Assembly: GCA_041671025.1 (NCBI GenBank)
Contig: JBAZCI010000002.1
Span: forward strand, 4,366-68,365
Source of the DNA: JBAZCI01 sp041671025
Lineage (GTDB): Bacteria > Patescibacteriota > Patescibacteriia > UBA10025
DNA length: 64,000 bases
Direction of reading: 5' to 3'
A program made the position numbers and the translations under genes. A model generated the notes under the pieces. That model was given only the letters and a program-made list of their open reading frames with translations, searched no databases and was not told the DNA's origin. Of the stretch, positions 45,479 to 55,808 are shown in pieces. The first letter of the stretch is position 1; every line of letters starts with the position of its first letter.

Positions 45479-48400
45479 TTAGGATACGGTTGAAACCTTC
45501 GGCGGCTTTTCGGGCCGGACTTCGACCGGTTCTTCGGGAACAACCGGCGCTCCGATCAGCTCGACATCGAGACACAGACCTTTAAGCTCTCGAACGAGAA
45601 CATTAAATGCCTCGGGAATATTTATCTTTTGAATAGACTCGCCTTTTATGATCGCTTCATATGCTTTTGACCGTCCGGGAACATCATCTGATTTGATCGT
45701 AAGCATTTCCTGCAGGGTATGCGCAGCACCGTACGCTTCCAGGGCCCATACTTCCATTTCTCCGAAACGTTGTCCGCCGAATTGGGCTTTGCCTCCGAGC
45801 GGCTGTTGAGTGACTAACGAGTACGGCCCGATTGAGCGCATGTGGATCTTGTCTTCGACAAGGTGATTGAGTTTCAACATGTAGATATACCCGACGGTAA
45901 CGGTGTTATCAAACGGCATACCTGTACGACCGTCGATGAGGCTCAGTTTGCCATCGCGCGGGAATCCTGCGCGTTCCAGTTCATCCTTAATCGTCTGTTC
46001 AGACACGCCATCCAAACCCGGACTTGCCACCCGGTAGCCGAGTGTTTTTGCCGCGAGACCGAGATGAGTTTCTAAAATTTGTCCCAAGTTCATACGGGAC
46101 GCAACACCGAGCGGATTCAAAATAATATCAACGGGAGTGCCGTCTGCCATGTACGGCATGTCTTCAATCGCAACGATGCGGGAGATAACGCCTTTATTTC
46201 CATGACGGCCGGCCATCTTGTCTCCGACCTGAATCTTGCGAAGCTGTGCGACGGATACCTGAATAGATTTTGAAACGCCTGAAGGAAGCTTATCCCCGTT
46301 TTCTCTCGAGAAAATTCTGATGTTCACAACTTTGCCGTGTTCCCCGTGTTCCAGATAAAGGGAGCTGTCTTTGACGTCTTTGGCCTTTTCTCCAAAAATG
46401 GCGCGAAGCAATTTTTCCTCTGCAGAAAGTTCAGTCTCGCCTTTTGGCGTGATCTTACCGACGAGGATGTCGCCGCTCTTCACTTCGGAGCCGATCATGA
46501 CAACGCCTTCTTCGTCCAAATTCTTCAGTTTTTCTTCGCCGATATTCGGAATATCGCGGGTAACGACTTCCGGCCCGAGCTTGGTATCACGGACATCAAC
46601 GACGTAGTCTTCAATATGAATGGAGGTGTAGCGGTCGTCTTCGACAAGCCGCGAAGAGATTAAAATAGCGTCTTCGTAGTTGCCGCCTTCCCAGGGCATA
46701 AATGCGACAAGGATATTCTGGCCTAACGCCAATTCTCCCTGATCGCATGCCGCACCGTCGGCGAGTACATCGCCTTTCTTTACTTTTTGGCCTTTTACGA
46801 CAATCGGCCGCTGATTCATACAGGTAGATGCATTTGAGCGAACAAATTTGCCGAGCGGGTAGGCACGGACTTTGCCGTTGTCTTCAAGAATTTCAATGCG
46901 GTCAGACTGAAGCAATTGAATAACGCCGTCAGCCTGAGCGAGAATAACGTGACCGGAATCTTGGGCCGAACGGGCTTCAACGCCGGTGCCGACGATCGGC
47001 GACTGAGGGGTAACGCAGGACACCGCCTGCCGTTGCATATTCGTACCCATCAATGCGCGGACCGCATCATCATGTTCAAGGAAAGGGATGAGGGATGTCG
47101 TCACGCTGACAATCTGTTTCGGAGAGACATCCATGTAATCAATTTTTGAAACGTGTTCAACCGTCGGTTCTCCGTGCTCGCGAACTTCGGCTTTTTCGCT
47201 GATGAAATAGCCGTCATCATCGATCGGAGTGGTTGCCGCGGTCGTAATACTTTGCTCCTCGACAAATGCGTCAAGAAATACAACTTCTTTCGTCGCGCGG
47301 GGCTTGATGGGGATTGTCTTCAGTGATTCAATTTTTTCAAGTTTTTCAGCAAGGTGTTTTGTAATTTCTTCTCCCGCTTTTGCAACTACTGTTTCTCCGT
47401 CTTTGACATCTTCGCGTAAAATTTCTCCGGTTGTTTTTTTGGCAGAATTATCAAGATCATGGAGAACCTTTCGATACGGAGTTTCAATAAATCCAAAATC
47501 ATTTACCCGCGCATACGACGCCAAGTGGCCGACCAATCCGATGTTCGGACCTTCGGGAGTGGCTATAGGACAGATGCGTCCATAGTGTGTGCGATGCACG
47601 TCGCGAACATCAAAACCGGCCCGTTCGCGGGATAAGCCTCCCGGACCCATGGCGGATAAACGGCGCTTGTGCTCGAGCTCTGCAAGCGGATTCGTCTGGT
47701 CCATGAATTGAGAGAGCTGGGATGACATGAAAAATTCTTTGACCGATCCGATGACGGGACGGGCATTGATCAGCTGGTTCGGTGTCAACGTGGCGATATC
47801 GAGCGTTGACATTCTATCCTTAATAATGCGCTCCATGCGGGCAAGACCGACGCGGAATTTATTCTGAACCAATTCGCCGATCGCGCGGACACGGCGGTTA
47901 CCCAAATGGTCAATATCGTCCGCTTCTTTGTTTGAATTATTAAGCCTGATCACTTCCTTCAAAATCTGAACAACATCTTCTTTTTGGAGGACGCGGTATT
48001 CTTTGGTATTCGGAAAATCAAAACCAAACCGCTGATTGAGCTTGTACCGTCCGACGCGGCCGAAATCGTACCGGTCAAAACTGAAAAACATCTTATGAAT
48101 AAGCTCGCGGGCGTTATCTACCGTGGCGAGGTCACCGGGACGGACGCGCTTGTAGACTTCCTGCAAACCTTCTGCTTCGTTGCGCGAAATATCCTTATTA
48201 ATCGTGCTCTCCACATATCGGTGATTCAAATCGGTGTCCACATCGGTAAAGAGCGCCAAAATTTCTTCATTCGTTGCATAGCCAAAAGCGCGGAGTAGCG
48301 CAGTCACGGGGACTTTGCGTTTCCGGTCAACTTTGACGGACATCACATCATTAAAGTCAGTTTCAATTTCGAGCCAGGCGCCGCGGTTCGGAATGATCTT

Positions 48401-48862
48401 TGCGCCGCACATCCTGCGTCCGCGGATGATATCGGACGTAAAAAAGACGCCGGCAGAACGGATCAGCTGGCTGACGACGACGCGTTCAATGCCGTTAATA
48501 ATGAACGTGCCGCGATCAGTCATGAGCGGAAAGTCGCCGAGATAGATTTCCTGCTCCTTAATTTCTCCGGTTTTTTTGTTGACGAGTTTCGTCTCAACGC
48601 GCAACGGCGATTCGTACGTTACATTTTTTTGCCGTGCGGTCTGCTCGTCGAAGCGAGGCTCATCAAGATAATAATCAAGAAAATATAACTCAAGATCCCG
48701 GCCGATAAAATCTTTGGTCGGGGAAATTTCTTCAAAAAGCTCTCTTAATCCTTCACGGAAAAACCAGTCGTAGGAGTGACGCTGAACCTCGATCAGGTTT
48801 GGCAGCGGGACCGCCTCATGCAGTGTAGTAAAATATTTACGTGGCGTAATATTCTGTGGCAT
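45479..48862 (-). CDS. rpoB: RNA polymerase beta subunit
   Basis: 1127 aa, close to the compact bacterial size. The rifampicin-region sequence [24 protein letters not shown] is intact, followed by [38 protein letters not shown] and the C-terminal [25 protein letters not shown] are conserved. It heads the rpoBC unit; ribosomal L10/L12 genes, often upstream, are absent here. Confidence 0.98.
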   Translation of the reverse strand: MPQNITPRKYFTTLHEAVPLPNLIEVQRHSYDWFFREGLRELFEEISPTKDFIGRDLELYFLDYYLDEPRFDEQTARQKNVTYESPLRVETKLVNKKTGEIKEQEIYLGDFPLMTDRGTFIINGIERVVVSQLIRSAGVFFTSDIIRGRRMCGAKIIPNRGAWLEIETDFNDVMSVKVDRKRKVPVTALLRAFGYATNEEILALFTDVDTDLNHRYVESTINKDISRNEAEGLQEVYKRVRPGDLATVDNARELIHKMFFSFDRYDFGRVGRYKLNQRFGFDFPNTKEYRVLQKEDVVQILKEVIRLNNSNKEADDIDHLGNRRVRAIGELVQNKFRVGLARMERIIKDRMSTLDIATLTPNQLINARPVIGSVKEFFMSSQLSQFMDQTNPLAELEHKRRLSAMGPGGLSRERAGFDVRDVHRTHYGRICPIATPEGPNIGLVGHLASYARVNDFGFIETPYRKVLHDLDNSAKKTTGEILREDVKDGETVVAKAGEEITKHLAEKLEKIESLKTIPIKPRATKEVVFLDAFVEEQSITTAATTPIDDDGYFISEKAEVREHGEPTVEHVSKIDYMDVSPKQIVSVTTSLIPFLEHDDAVRALMGTNMQRQAVSCVTPQSPIVGTGVEARSAQDSGHVILAQADGVIQLLQSDRIEILEDNGKVRAYPLGKFVRSNASTCMNQRPIVVKGQKVKKGDVLADGAACDQGELALGQNILVAFMPWEGGNYEDAILISSRLVEDDRYTSIHIEDYVVDVRDTKLGPEVVTRDIPNIGEEKLKNLDEEGVVMIGSEVKSGDILVGKITPKGETELSAEEKLLRAIFGEKAKDVKDSSLYLEHGEHGKVVNIRIFSRENGDKLPSGVSKSIQVSVAQLRKIQVGDKMAGRHGNKGVISRIVAIEDMPYMADGTPVDIILNPLGVASRMNLGQILETHLGLAAKTLGYRVASPGLDGVSEQTIKDELERAGFPRDGKLSLIDGRTGMPFDNTVTVGYIYMLKLNHLVEDKIHMRSIGPYSLVTQQPLGGKAQFGGQRFGEMEVWALEAYGAAHTLQEMLTIKSDDVPGRSKAYEAIIKGESIQKINIPEAFNVLVRELKGLCLDVELIGAPVVPEEPVEVRPEKPPKVSTVS

Positions 48863-48897
48863 GTAATTTCTCCGGTCTTAAAAAATTAAGCGTAGTA

Positions 48898-49105
48898 TAA
48901 AAACCCCCTCTTCCCGCTTACAAATAAAAGGCGGAAAGAGTATACCCCGTTGTAGATTATTTATGAATTGTCGTCAAACCCCATGTATTATTTGAGGGCT
49001 TCCGTTTCAACCATATGGAATTATTCACATTAAATTTGTGAAATCCATATGTTTGAGGAACTTTTTCGTAGGTGGAGCATAGCAAAATCTAATGATTCTT
49101 GTCAA
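48898..49105 (-). promoter_or_regulatory. rpoBC control region: two promoters, a long palindrome and an attenuator-like hairpin
   Basis: Minus-strand promoters: TTGACA-N18-TATGCT (49100-49105, 49076-49081) and TTGACG-N17-TACAAC (48972-48977, 48949-48954). Between them lies a near-perfect palindrome CATATGGA...TTCACA...TGTGAA...TCCATATG (49012-49051). Closer to rpoB, CTTTCCGC and GCGGGAAG (48910-48938) form a hairpin followed by five G and five T. The rest of 48863-49219 has no gene. Confidence 0.55.
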
Positions 49106-49219
49106 GTCCCCACCCCCAGGCAGGTAAAAAAATTGATTTTTTAGCTAATACTGGCAAAATAAATAGCCCATCCTTCATCACGGAAGGATTAATCATCCCC
49201 ACTTATTCACAGGTTATCC

Positions 49220-50557
49220 CTATAGTCGTTCTTTGACGACCTGAACATCGTCCCAGGGGAGCAATGTCCCTCCCGCTACCGCCATTGATTTTTCCCCGCC
49301 CTTTCCCGAAATCATCACAACATCGCCTGCCTGGGCTTTGCCGATCGCCCGTCGTATAGCTTCGCCGCGATCCGGAACGAGAAAAAGATTTTCACCCTCG
49401 GTAACTGCTTTGCCGACATATGAACGAACTCCCTGCGCAACCTCGCTGATAATCTGCTGAGGATCTTCATCGTACGGATCTTCGTTTGTTATAAAAATGA
49501 CATCGGCATATTCTGCTGCAACAGCGCCAAGCTTTGGACGCTTCGCGACATCCCGACCTCCTCCTTGCGAACCGAGCACAACAATTAACCGTTTCGGTTT
49601 TAACAAGTGAAGTGCTTCATACGCAGAGCGAAGACTTGCCGGCTCATGCGCATAGTCAACAAATACCCGAAATCCTTTTTTGGTCGGGATTTCCTGCAGA
49701 CGACCGGCCGGTGCCGCGCTCCGCTTCAACGCCGAAGCGATATCGGGAAGCGATATACCCAGGAGCAAACATGCGGCAGTTGCGGCAAGCGCGTTGTAGA
49801 CGTTATGGGTTCCAAGAAGAGAAATAGAGAATGGGGTTGATTTGATCGTAAATGTGGACCCTGTTTCCCCTGAAACTACCTGCTGTGCGGTGAGTCCGCC
49901 TTCCTGGAAGTTTCGATCATCATGCGTCGAATACCAGGTGGTGCGGTCTGCAAAAAAATGTGAAAAAAAATCATACGTGGAATCATCCCGGTTCAATACG
50001 GAATACGTGGGTATGTTTTTATCATTGAGATGTTTCAGCGGCCTCCTGATGAGCGAAGAAAACAATCTGCCCTTTGCTTCGCGGTACTTTTCAAACGATC
50101 CGTGCGATTCGATATGCTCCGGACTCATGTTCGTTAACACGGCCATATCATACTCAATGCCGTAATGCCGGTATTGCCTGATGCCCTCGGATGTCGTTTC
50201 AATAATTGCATATTCGCACCCGTCATCACGCATGCGGGCGAGCAGTTTTTGCAACTTGAGCCGTCCGGGCATCGTCATCTTGAGCATGTTCGGCCATTCT
50301 GTGTCCCCGACTCGGAACGAAACGCCGGTAGTAAACCCGACACGCTTCCCCATAGCCATAAGAACCTGTGCAATGAGATGCACAGTGGTTGTCTTTCCTT
50401 TGGTTCCCGTCACGCCGATCACAATCATCTTGCGCGACGGATGACCGTAGCGCCATGCGGCAAGTGATGCGAGGAACCTATGGTACCCCAGCAACATATT
50501 CTCCGGGAGAAGAAACTTAATGAATTTCTTGAGTGCGTAGATTGCGGCGTTTAACAT
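49220..50557 (-). CDS. MurE-like UDP-N-acetylmuramyl-peptide ligase
   Basis: 445 aa Mur ligase. ATP-binding GVTGTKGKTTT is at residues 48-58, the central domain has NRDDSTYD and LLGTHNVYNALAA, and the C-terminal domain has VDYAHEP and ITNEDPYDEDP. In MurE the last position specifies the third amino acid (DNPR for diaminopimelate, DDPN for lysine); EDPYDED fits neither fully. A 41-bp overlap links it to the membrane protein upstream. Adds an amino acid to UDP-MurNAc-dipeptide. Confidence 0.9.
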   Translation of the reverse strand: MLNAAIYALKKFIKFLLPENMLLGYHRFLASLAAWRYGHPSRKMIVIGVTGTKGKTTTVHLIAQVLMAMGKRVGFTTGVSFRVGDTEWPNMLKMTMPGRLKLQKLLARMRDDGCEYAIIETTSEGIRQYRHYGIEYDMAVLTNMSPEHIESHGSFEKYREAKGRLFSSLIRRPLKHLNDKNIPTYSVLNRDDSTYDFFSHFFADRTTWYSTHDDRNFQEGGLTAQQVVSGETGSTFTIKSTPFSISLLGTHNVYNALAATAACLLLGISLPDIASALKRSAAPAGRLQEIPTKKGFRVFVDYAHEPASLRSAYEALHLLKPKRLIVVLGSQGGGRDVAKRPKLGAVAAEYADVIFITNEDPYDEDPQQIISEVAQGVRSYVGKAVTEGENLFLVPDRGEAIRRAIGKAQAGDVVMISGKGGEKSMAVAGGTLLPWDDVQVVKERL

Positions 50558-51125
50558 ACCAAGATGCGATGAGAATGATTAACACGGCTCCTATCAGATT
50601 ACACATCAGATCATTGGCGGTATCTACACCCGATCCCAGTCGATTGCCGCCGGTAAACATGTCCTCGATATACTCCTCAAGCTCGTACAGGACGCCGAGG
50701 AGCATGCCGCACGATACGGCAAAAAATGCGTGCCATTGTATCTTCATCGAGAGTTTTCCTGACGCGATCAATCTCCAGATAATCGCAAAAAATACGAATC
50801 CTATTGATGCTCCACCCGCTGTATGTGCAGCCTGATCATACCATTCATATCTGCCGTAAAAATGGGCGATGTCTCCTAATGCGTCCCAGCTTACCCCTAC
50901 CAGTGAAAGCAGGAAAACCATACCGGGAAGGGACTTTCCAGTCGACTTCAGCAATGCGCTCGATATCCATTCTAAGCCGATCCAGATAAATAGCAGCGTA
51001 AACATCAGGCCAAACCAGGTAAAATCGAGCGTGTAATGAAGCACGTCGATCCAGTTCAAAAATTCGAACACTAACCAACCGGTAAAACCAGCGCGGGCGA
51101 TCCAATGAAGAAGTTTGTCGATCAT
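50517..51125 (-). CDS. DUF2238/YjdF-like integral membrane protein
   Basis: 202 aa from ATG 51125; the longer frame lacks start signals. Six membrane helices. YDQAAHTAGGASIGF, GVLYELEEYIEDMFTGG and VDTANDLMCNLIGA resemble the conserved His, Glu and Asp pattern of the DUF2238/YjdF family, whose function is not established. It overlaps the MurE-like gene by 41 bp, so the two are probably made together. Confidence 0.72.
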   Translation of the reverse strand: MIDKLLHWIARAGFTGWLVFEFLNWIDVLHYTLDFTWFGLMFTLLFIWIGLEWISSALLKSTGKSLPGMVFLLSLVGVSWDALGDIAHFYGRYEWYDQAAHTAGGASIGFVFFAIIWRLIASGKLSMKIQWHAFFAVSCGMLLGVLYELEEYIEDMFTGGNRLGSGVDTANDLMCNLIGAVLIILIASWYVKRRNLRTQEIH

Positions 51126-51215
51126 ACTCAAGTATTTTGATTTAATATACCCTTGAAATGAAGCAGGAGAGGGTTCTCTCCTGCACAAAACGGTTTAGCG
51201 CAACGCGGGTTGTGT

Positions 51216-51437
51216 TTATGAATCGAGAGTACTCAATTCTTCTTCGGCGCCCAAAGCACCAATAACAATCGCACTACCCAATACGAGACAGGTGCCCGCA
51301 GCAGGTGAGAGCGAATGCATGATGCCGCTAATCCAGTTGCGATATGAATCAAAGAACAAGAGCGGATTCAAATCTGCAAAGCTGAAGATAACACCTACAG
51401 CGCACAACCCAACCACATACGTAATCACGTTTTTCAT
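51216..51437 (-). CDS. Small two-helix membrane protein
   Basis: 73 aa, not recognised. Hydrophobic segments at about residues 3-22 and 43-63. GGAGGG lies 5 bp before the ATG, supporting translation. C-terminal tail is acidic (AEEELSTLDS). Confidence 0.65.
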   Translation of the reverse strand: MKNVITYVVGLCAVGVIFSFADLNPLLFFDSYRNWISGIMHSLSPAAGTCLVLGSAIVIGALGAEEELSTLDS

Positions 51438-51549
51438 GAATACCCTCCAGAAAAAAGTTGCTATTTATTCGGCTTCATTTCAAAAATGTATTGTAACGAA
51501 CACTTAAAATACTACCACATCCTCAGATGGTCTCATATACTGACGTCAT

Positions 51550-51972
51550 CTATTGCGACCGTATCACATTCCCCATCGGATCAAGCTCAACGAAGTGTTG
51601 AGCCTGACCGGTGACAAATGCTGAGCATTGATTTTGCGGCTGGTCATCTGCCGATACCCGCGGACTATGCGCGATGTCGCCTACCCATCCCGGTATCAAG
51701 TCATTTGAAAGACACGGGCCCTGTGATAAATCTTCCCCTTCCAGGTAGCGAGCACGCCATAATTCTTTTGCCCTATCCGCGGCAAGTTTTTTGTCCTGTT
51801 CTAGTTTCACCTCTACAGTACCGATGCCCGTAAGTGCGTCAACAGTGTCAGTAATATCATCCGCGGCCGTTCGTGTATTCGTGTTCGTCGCTGTTTTTGT
51901 GCACGCTGAAAGCGCTGTAACAAGAACGAAGAATAAAAAAATGCTTACAACAATTTTAGTGCGACGCATCAT
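51550..51972 (-). CDS. Hypothetical lipoprotein
   Basis: 140 aa from the ATG pair at 51972/51969. The lipobox LSAC gives lipidated Cys near residue 24, followed by a Thr/Asn-rich linker. The remainder contains four or so Cys and no known domain. The frame is open much further upstream (to 52191), but that part has no export signal and no start. Upstream 51973-52187 shows nothing else. Confidence 0.68.
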   Translation of the reverse strand: MMRRTKIVVSIFLFFVLVTALSACTKTATNTNTRTAADDITDTVDALTGIGTVEVKLEQDKKLAADRAKELWRARYLEGEDLSQGPCLSNDLIPGWVGDIAHSPRVSADDQPQNQCSAFVTGQAQHFVELDPMGNVIRSQ

Positions 51973-52187
51973 ACAGGTTTTTTGCCTTGAGTATATTTTC
52001 CTGCCGACGATTTTATTTTTTGAGTCGCCAAAAGATTCTTGCGGTGAAACGCGGTTGCAGTGGCATATCGGGGATGTGCAGATGCGCGACGGGAGTATTT
52101 CATACAGGAAGTATACATTTTGAAAGAGTAAAAAACAAATGAACACCAGGCCGCCCCCATCCATGATCAGGAGCGTAATACAAGCCA

Positions 52188-52219
52188 ACACAGCCCGGGT
52201 CTCCCGACCCGGGCTGTGT
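52188..52219. terminator. Strong GC hairpin downstream of metK
   Basis: ACACAGCCCGGGT-CTCCCG-ACCCGGGCTGTGT, perfect 13-bp stem. The best T-run (TATTTTTG) is on the plus strand; on the minus strand, the metK side, only TTGGCTTGT follows. Confidence 0.65.
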
Positions 52220-52242
52220 GTATTTTTGTACTCGTCGACTTA

Positions 52243-53397
52243 TTACCCCTTCTTCAACACGTCCACCTTGTCCAGCTTCTCCCAGGGGAACTCGACGTCG
52301 GTCCGGCCGAAGTGACCGTAGGCCGCTGTCTTTTCATAGATCGGCTGTTTGAGATTCAACTGTGAAATAATATCAGCCGGCTTGATCGGAAAATGCTTAC
52401 GGACCAAGTCTTCAATGTCACCGTTTTCAAGTGTACCGGTACCAAATGTATTAACCATGATAGATACCGGTTCTGCTACGCCGATCGCATACGCCAATTG
52501 AACCTCGCATCGTTTTGCCAAACCTGCGGCAACGATGTTCTTGGCAATATACCGCGCGGCATATGACGCGCTTCGATCAACCTTCGTCACGTCTTTACCG
52601 GAGAAGCACCCGCCGCCGTGTGCGCCGACACCGCCGTATGTATCAACAATAATTTTGCGTCCGGTAAGCCCCGTGTCGCCGGGCGGCCCGCCAATGACGA
52701 AGCGTCCCGTTGCATTGATGAAAAATTTAATCCGGTCCGTATACCAATCACCAAGCACGGGTTTGATCACATGTTCTTTTATGTCCGCGCGGAGCTTTTC
52801 CATTTCAACATTTTCCGAATGGTGAGCGGCAATCACCACTGTCTCTACGCTATGCGGCTTGTCATCTACATATTCAACGGTTACCTGTGATTTGCCGTCC
52901 GGTCGCAGATACGGAAGGGTGCCGTTTTTTCGGACCTCTGCCAGTTTGTGCGTCAATCGATGCGCGAGTGATATGGTCAGCGGCATGTATTCCGGCGTTT
53001 CATCGCACGCATACCCGAACATCAACCCCTGATCGCCTGCGCCCTGCTCCTTGCGTTCACCGGTGCCGTCCACGCCCTGGGCGATATCCGGCGACTGCTC
53101 ATGAATCGCGCTGATCACTCCGACGTCTGAATAACAAAAGCCGTATTCGGGCTTGTCGTATCCGATTTTTTGGATGGTCCGACGCACGATTGCCTGAATA
53201 TCGACGTACCCGGTTGTTTTCACCTCACCGCCGATAACCACAAGACCGGTAGTAACGAATGTCTCAACCGCTGAATGGCAGTCTTTGTCTTGCTTAAGCA
53301 ATTCATCATACACCGCGTCAGAAATCTGATCGCATACTTTATCCGGATGCCCTTCGGTCACGGATTCTGATGTGAATAGTCGTTTGCGCTGTGGCAT
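52243..53397 (-). CDS. metK: S-adenosylmethionine synthetase
   Basis: 384 aa. Makes SAM from methionine and [19 protein letters not shown] at the start, [13 protein letters not shown] in the active site and [22 protein letters not shown] near residue 250 are diagnostic. Length is normal. A SAM-I riboswitch in its leader would shut the gene off when SAM is plentiful. Confidence 0.98.
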   Translation of the reverse strand: MPQRKRLFTSESVTEGHPDKVCDQISDAVYDELLKQDKDCHSAVETFVTTGLVVIGGEVKTTGYVDIQAIVRRTIQKIGYDKPEYGFCYSDVGVISAIHEQSPDIAQGVDGTGERKEQGAGDQGLMFGYACDETPEYMPLTISLAHRLTHKLAEVRKNGTLPYLRPDGKSQVTVEYVDDKPHSVETVVIAAHHSENVEMEKLRADIKEHVIKPVLGDWYTDRIKFFINATGRFVIGGPPGDTGLTGRKIIVDTYGGVGAHGGGCFSGKDVTKVDRSASYAARYIAKNIVAAGLAKRCEVQLAYAIGVAEPVSIMVNTFGTGTLENGDIEDLVRKHFPIKPADIISQLNLKQPIYEKTAAYGHFGRTDVEFPWEKLDKVDVLKKG

Positions 53398-53414
53398 ATT
53401 TTTTCCTTATTACT

Positions 53415-53569
53415 TAAAAAAACTTCTTACTGGTGATAAGAGGGCGCGAACACATTTCCTTCTTATCTTTTCCCCGCCATAAGCGGGAATGGATGTGGCA
53501 CCACTCGCATTTCTGCGCGGTTGCCGGGAGGTCATAGGGCCAGTTCCCTCGCTCCGCTCACGATAAGAT
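53415..53569 (-). promoter_or_regulatory. SAM-I (S-box) riboswitch of metK
   Basis: Aptamer, minus strand 53569 to 53461: P1 strands TCTTATC and GATAAGA, core GGGAACTGGCCCTATGA, then CCCGGCAACC, GTGGTGCCACATCC and GGGGAAAAGATAAGA as in the S-box consensus. Expression platform: GATAAGA can instead pair with TCTTATC at 53435-53441. If not, that segment pairs with TAAGA (53425-53429) before seven T (53416-53422), a terminator. SAM binding should therefore stop transcription. Confidence 0.9.
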
Positions 53570-53586
53570 ATTAAGTTGTTAATATC

Positions 53587-53614
53587 AGGATAGCAAAATA
53601 AGCGCGGAAGTCAA
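53587..53614 (-). promoter_or_regulatory. Promoter of the metK transcript
   Basis: Minus-strand TTGACT (53609-53614), 16 bp, TATCCT (53587-53592), about 12 nt before the riboswitch begins. Confidence 0.65.
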
Positions 53615-53683
53615 CTACATGCTTTTGTGAGAAACCGAATTTTACGGTTTCCAGTTTTTCGTAGATAGCAGCTTACTCTTATT

Positions 53684-54409
53684 TTATTTAAGTACAATTG
53701 TCCCCTCACCTTCAAAAGCAATGGATATTTCTTCAATTACTCCAAAGCGATTTGAGGAGACAAAACCGCCAATAAAAGAATCGCCAACAATATTAAGTCT
53801 AGTAAGCCAGTTATCAGAATAACTTTTATTACTATCATTGTAGGGAATCGAGGTAAAGCTAACATTGCTTAAATCGAATAAATATTGCGTATAACCTTCT
53901 TCTGATGGTGTGCTAATAAGTGAGTTTGGCCTGAATAAATGCCCGCCTTTATTCCCCAAATAAATATAAACAGATTCATTTTGTGCAATTGTCCCTATTT
54001 CACTTGATGTACCCGCGGCCGTCTTAATATACAAATAGCCGTTAGAAATTTTACCTGTCGAGGCTAAAACAAATGAGTTATTTTGGAGGAATTCTAGGGC
54101 AATTCGATTATTTTCTTCTTGATCGTTAACTGTAAACTGTGGTGAAATTATTCGTTTTTCATTGACTGTTATAAATTTCCCTTCCCTTTTTAACTGGGTA
54201 AATTTATCGAAGGCCGTGGGTTGCGTAATAAGATTAATGTTATTTAGATCAATAGCATTAATATTAATCGGGACACCGGAATTTATATTTGAATTTGCAG
54301 CATCAGGCTTTGTATTATTTACAAGGAATACAGCTAAAAATGTACTCACCACCGCAACAACAACTAAGATAGCGTAGCCAATCAATGATAATTTATTTTG
54401 TTCGTTCAT
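53684..54409 (-). CDS. Hypothetical membrane-anchored protein (AT-rich island)
   Basis: 241 aa from ATG 54409 (MNEQNKLSLIGY); the 17-bp overlap with the gene upstream supports this start. One membrane helix at about residues 8-30, then a soluble extracytoplasmic domain rich in Asn, Ser and Ile. Base composition is clearly more AT-rich than neighbouring genes. No domain recognised. Confidence 0.72.
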   Translation of the reverse strand: MNEQNKLSLIGYAILVVVAVVSTFLAVFLVNNTKPDAANSNINSGVPININAIDLNNINLITQPTAFDKFTQLKREGKFITVNEKRIISPQFTVNDQEENNRIALEFLQNNSFVLASTGKISNGYLYIKTAAGTSSEIGTIAQNESVYIYLGNKGGHLFRPNSLISTPSEEGYTQYLFDLSNVSFTSIPYNDSNKSYSDNWLTRLNIVGDSFIGGFVSSNRFGVIEEISIAFEGEGTIVLK

Positions 54410-54725
54410 ATTCTTTTTCAAATTCTGGTAAGAAGACTTTATAAAATAGTAAGCCAAATAAAGTTCCAATAATGAGCACCAGTAGATAATGAAAATGTTT
54501 TGGAAATTTTTGCCATATTTTGAAGTACTTTTTAAAGCCTCCAGATAATTCAATTAGAAGCAGCGAACTCGGTATGAAAAAAACGTTAAAAAGTACAGCA
54601 ATAATAAATACTAAAAAACTTGTTTTAACGGTAACAAACAGAAAAACAGTGAATATTACGAATCCATACAGTAATACGAAGCTTAAGATGGCAATTTTAC
54701 TATTTTGTTTTAAAAAGTCAAACAC
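54393..54725 (-). CDS. Hypothetical membrane protein (AT-rich island)
   Basis: 110 aa with about three hydrophobic segments (residues 12-33, 36-57, 79-97) and a basic loop (KKYFKIWQKFPKH). Unrecognised. Overlaps the next gene by 17 bp and shares its high AT content, including many Phe and Ile codons. Confidence 0.65.
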   Translation of the reverse strand: MFDFLKQNSKIAILSFVLLYGFVIFTVFLFVTVKTSFLVFIIAVLFNVFFIPSSLLLIELSGGFKKYFKIWQKFPKHFHYLLVLIIGTLFGLLFYKVFLPEFEKEYERTK

Positions 54726-54742
54726 CTTGGCGGTTTGTTACT

Positions 54743-55510
54743 TTATTGTTTCGACCAAGTACCACATCCATGAGAAGTAAAACCTCTATCGGATGACGCA
54801 ATTGTTATGATTGCGGGGTCACTTGTGTTTTCGTTCGTAATGATTTCATCGATTGAACCGCCAAAACCTGACAGCCGTGCATAATAGCAGGAGTCACCGC
54901 CAGAGCTTTTATAAGTTCCGCCCTGAATATCGGTGCCTAATATGTATGTTCCATCACTAAATGTCGCCTGGCTATCCAAAATTGTTGAAAGATCCTGAGT
55001 CCAGATTCCACAATTGCGCGACTGAAAGCCCTTATCATTTACATCAACTGTTACTATAGCTGGGGCACCGGCATTCTCATTCATAATTATTTCGTCGATT
55101 GTCCCGCCAAACCCGCTTAAACGAGCAAAATAACACCCCGGTGATGATACGCGTTGTCTATAAGTTCCAGGCTGGATATCAGCTCCAACTACATGGCTCC
55201 CATCACTAAAGTGGGGCATCGAGGGGTCGCCAGTCCGCATTCTTTCTTGAGCATCTTGCTGCGTCTTTTGTTCTGCATTCAATTCAGAATTAGTTGCTTG
55301 ATTACTCGATACGTAATTTGTATTTGAAGGTGACTTATTAACTGCACTACTAATTATTCCAGCCAGAAAAAGAAAGATAATTATTGTCCAAATCGGATGA
55401 CGAATAAACCAATTTCGAAGGTCACTATGACAATTTGGGCATTTAGACGCTTTTGGATCAATTTGTGTTTTGCATCGTGGACAAGGTTTCGCTTTAGTTG
55501 TGTCGCTCAT
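54743..55510 (-). CDS. Zinc-ribbon membrane protein with two tandem repeat domains
   Basis: 255 aa from ATG 55510 (MSDTTKAKPCPRCK). CPRC and CPNC form a zinc ribbon at residues 10-28, a membrane helix follows at about 37-56, then a linker. Two repeats of about 65 residues carry ADIQPGTYR or TDIQGGTYK, CYFARLSGFGG or CYYARLSGFGG, IDEII and CGIW or CGTW. The repeat is known from Gram-positive secreted proteins. AT-rich DNA and this relationship suggest transfer. Confidence 0.78.
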   Translation of the reverse strand: MSDTTKAKPCPRCKTQIDPKASKCPNCHSDLRNWFIRHPIWTIIIFLFLAGIISSAVNKSPSNTNYVSSNQATNSELNAEQKTQQDAQERMRTGDPSMPHFSDGSHVVGADIQPGTYRQRVSSPGCYFARLSGFGGTIDEIIMNENAGAPAIVTVDVNDKGFQSRNCGIWTQDLSTILDSQATFSDGTYILGTDIQGGTYKSSGGDSCYYARLSGFGGSIDEIITNENTSDPAIITIASSDRGFTSHGCGTWSKQ

Positions 55511-55731
55511 AAAAATTAGTTTACTAAAATAAATATATAGCTTGTTATAAATCTTCACAATCCTTTTTCTGCACTATATACATCCTCTTCTGTAGTTCAC
55601 CAAAAAAGTAGATACCCTCCAGTGAATAATTGCTATGTGCCTCCAGAGACCCCGCTGCGGGTTACTTTTACATTATAGAACGAAATTAGTAAAAAGGTAC
55701 TTATACCTATCTAACCTGGGTGTATATATAG

Positions 55732-55803
55732 TGCCCTCGACAGGAGTTGAACCTGTGTCCCAGGCTTCGGAGGCCTGTACACTATCCACTGTGCTACGAG
55801 GGC
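55732..55803 (-). tRNA. tRNA-Arg(CCG)
   Basis: 72 nt on the minus strand: acceptor GCCCTCG/CGAGGGC, D stem GCAC/GTGT, anticodon stem CAGGC/GCCTG around CTCCGAA, so anticodon CCG (codon CGG). T arm ACAGG-TTCAACT-CCTGT. Discriminator A, no encoded CCA. It lies 5 bp after the nucleotidyltransferase stop and borders the AT-rich island. Confidence 0.95.
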
Positions 55804-55808
55804 ATGGA

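Noticed and set aside
53684..55510. Prophage or integrative element
   Set aside because: Composition and tRNA position are suggestive, but there is no integrase, no phage gene and no visible duplication of the tRNA end, so only an acquired island is proposed.
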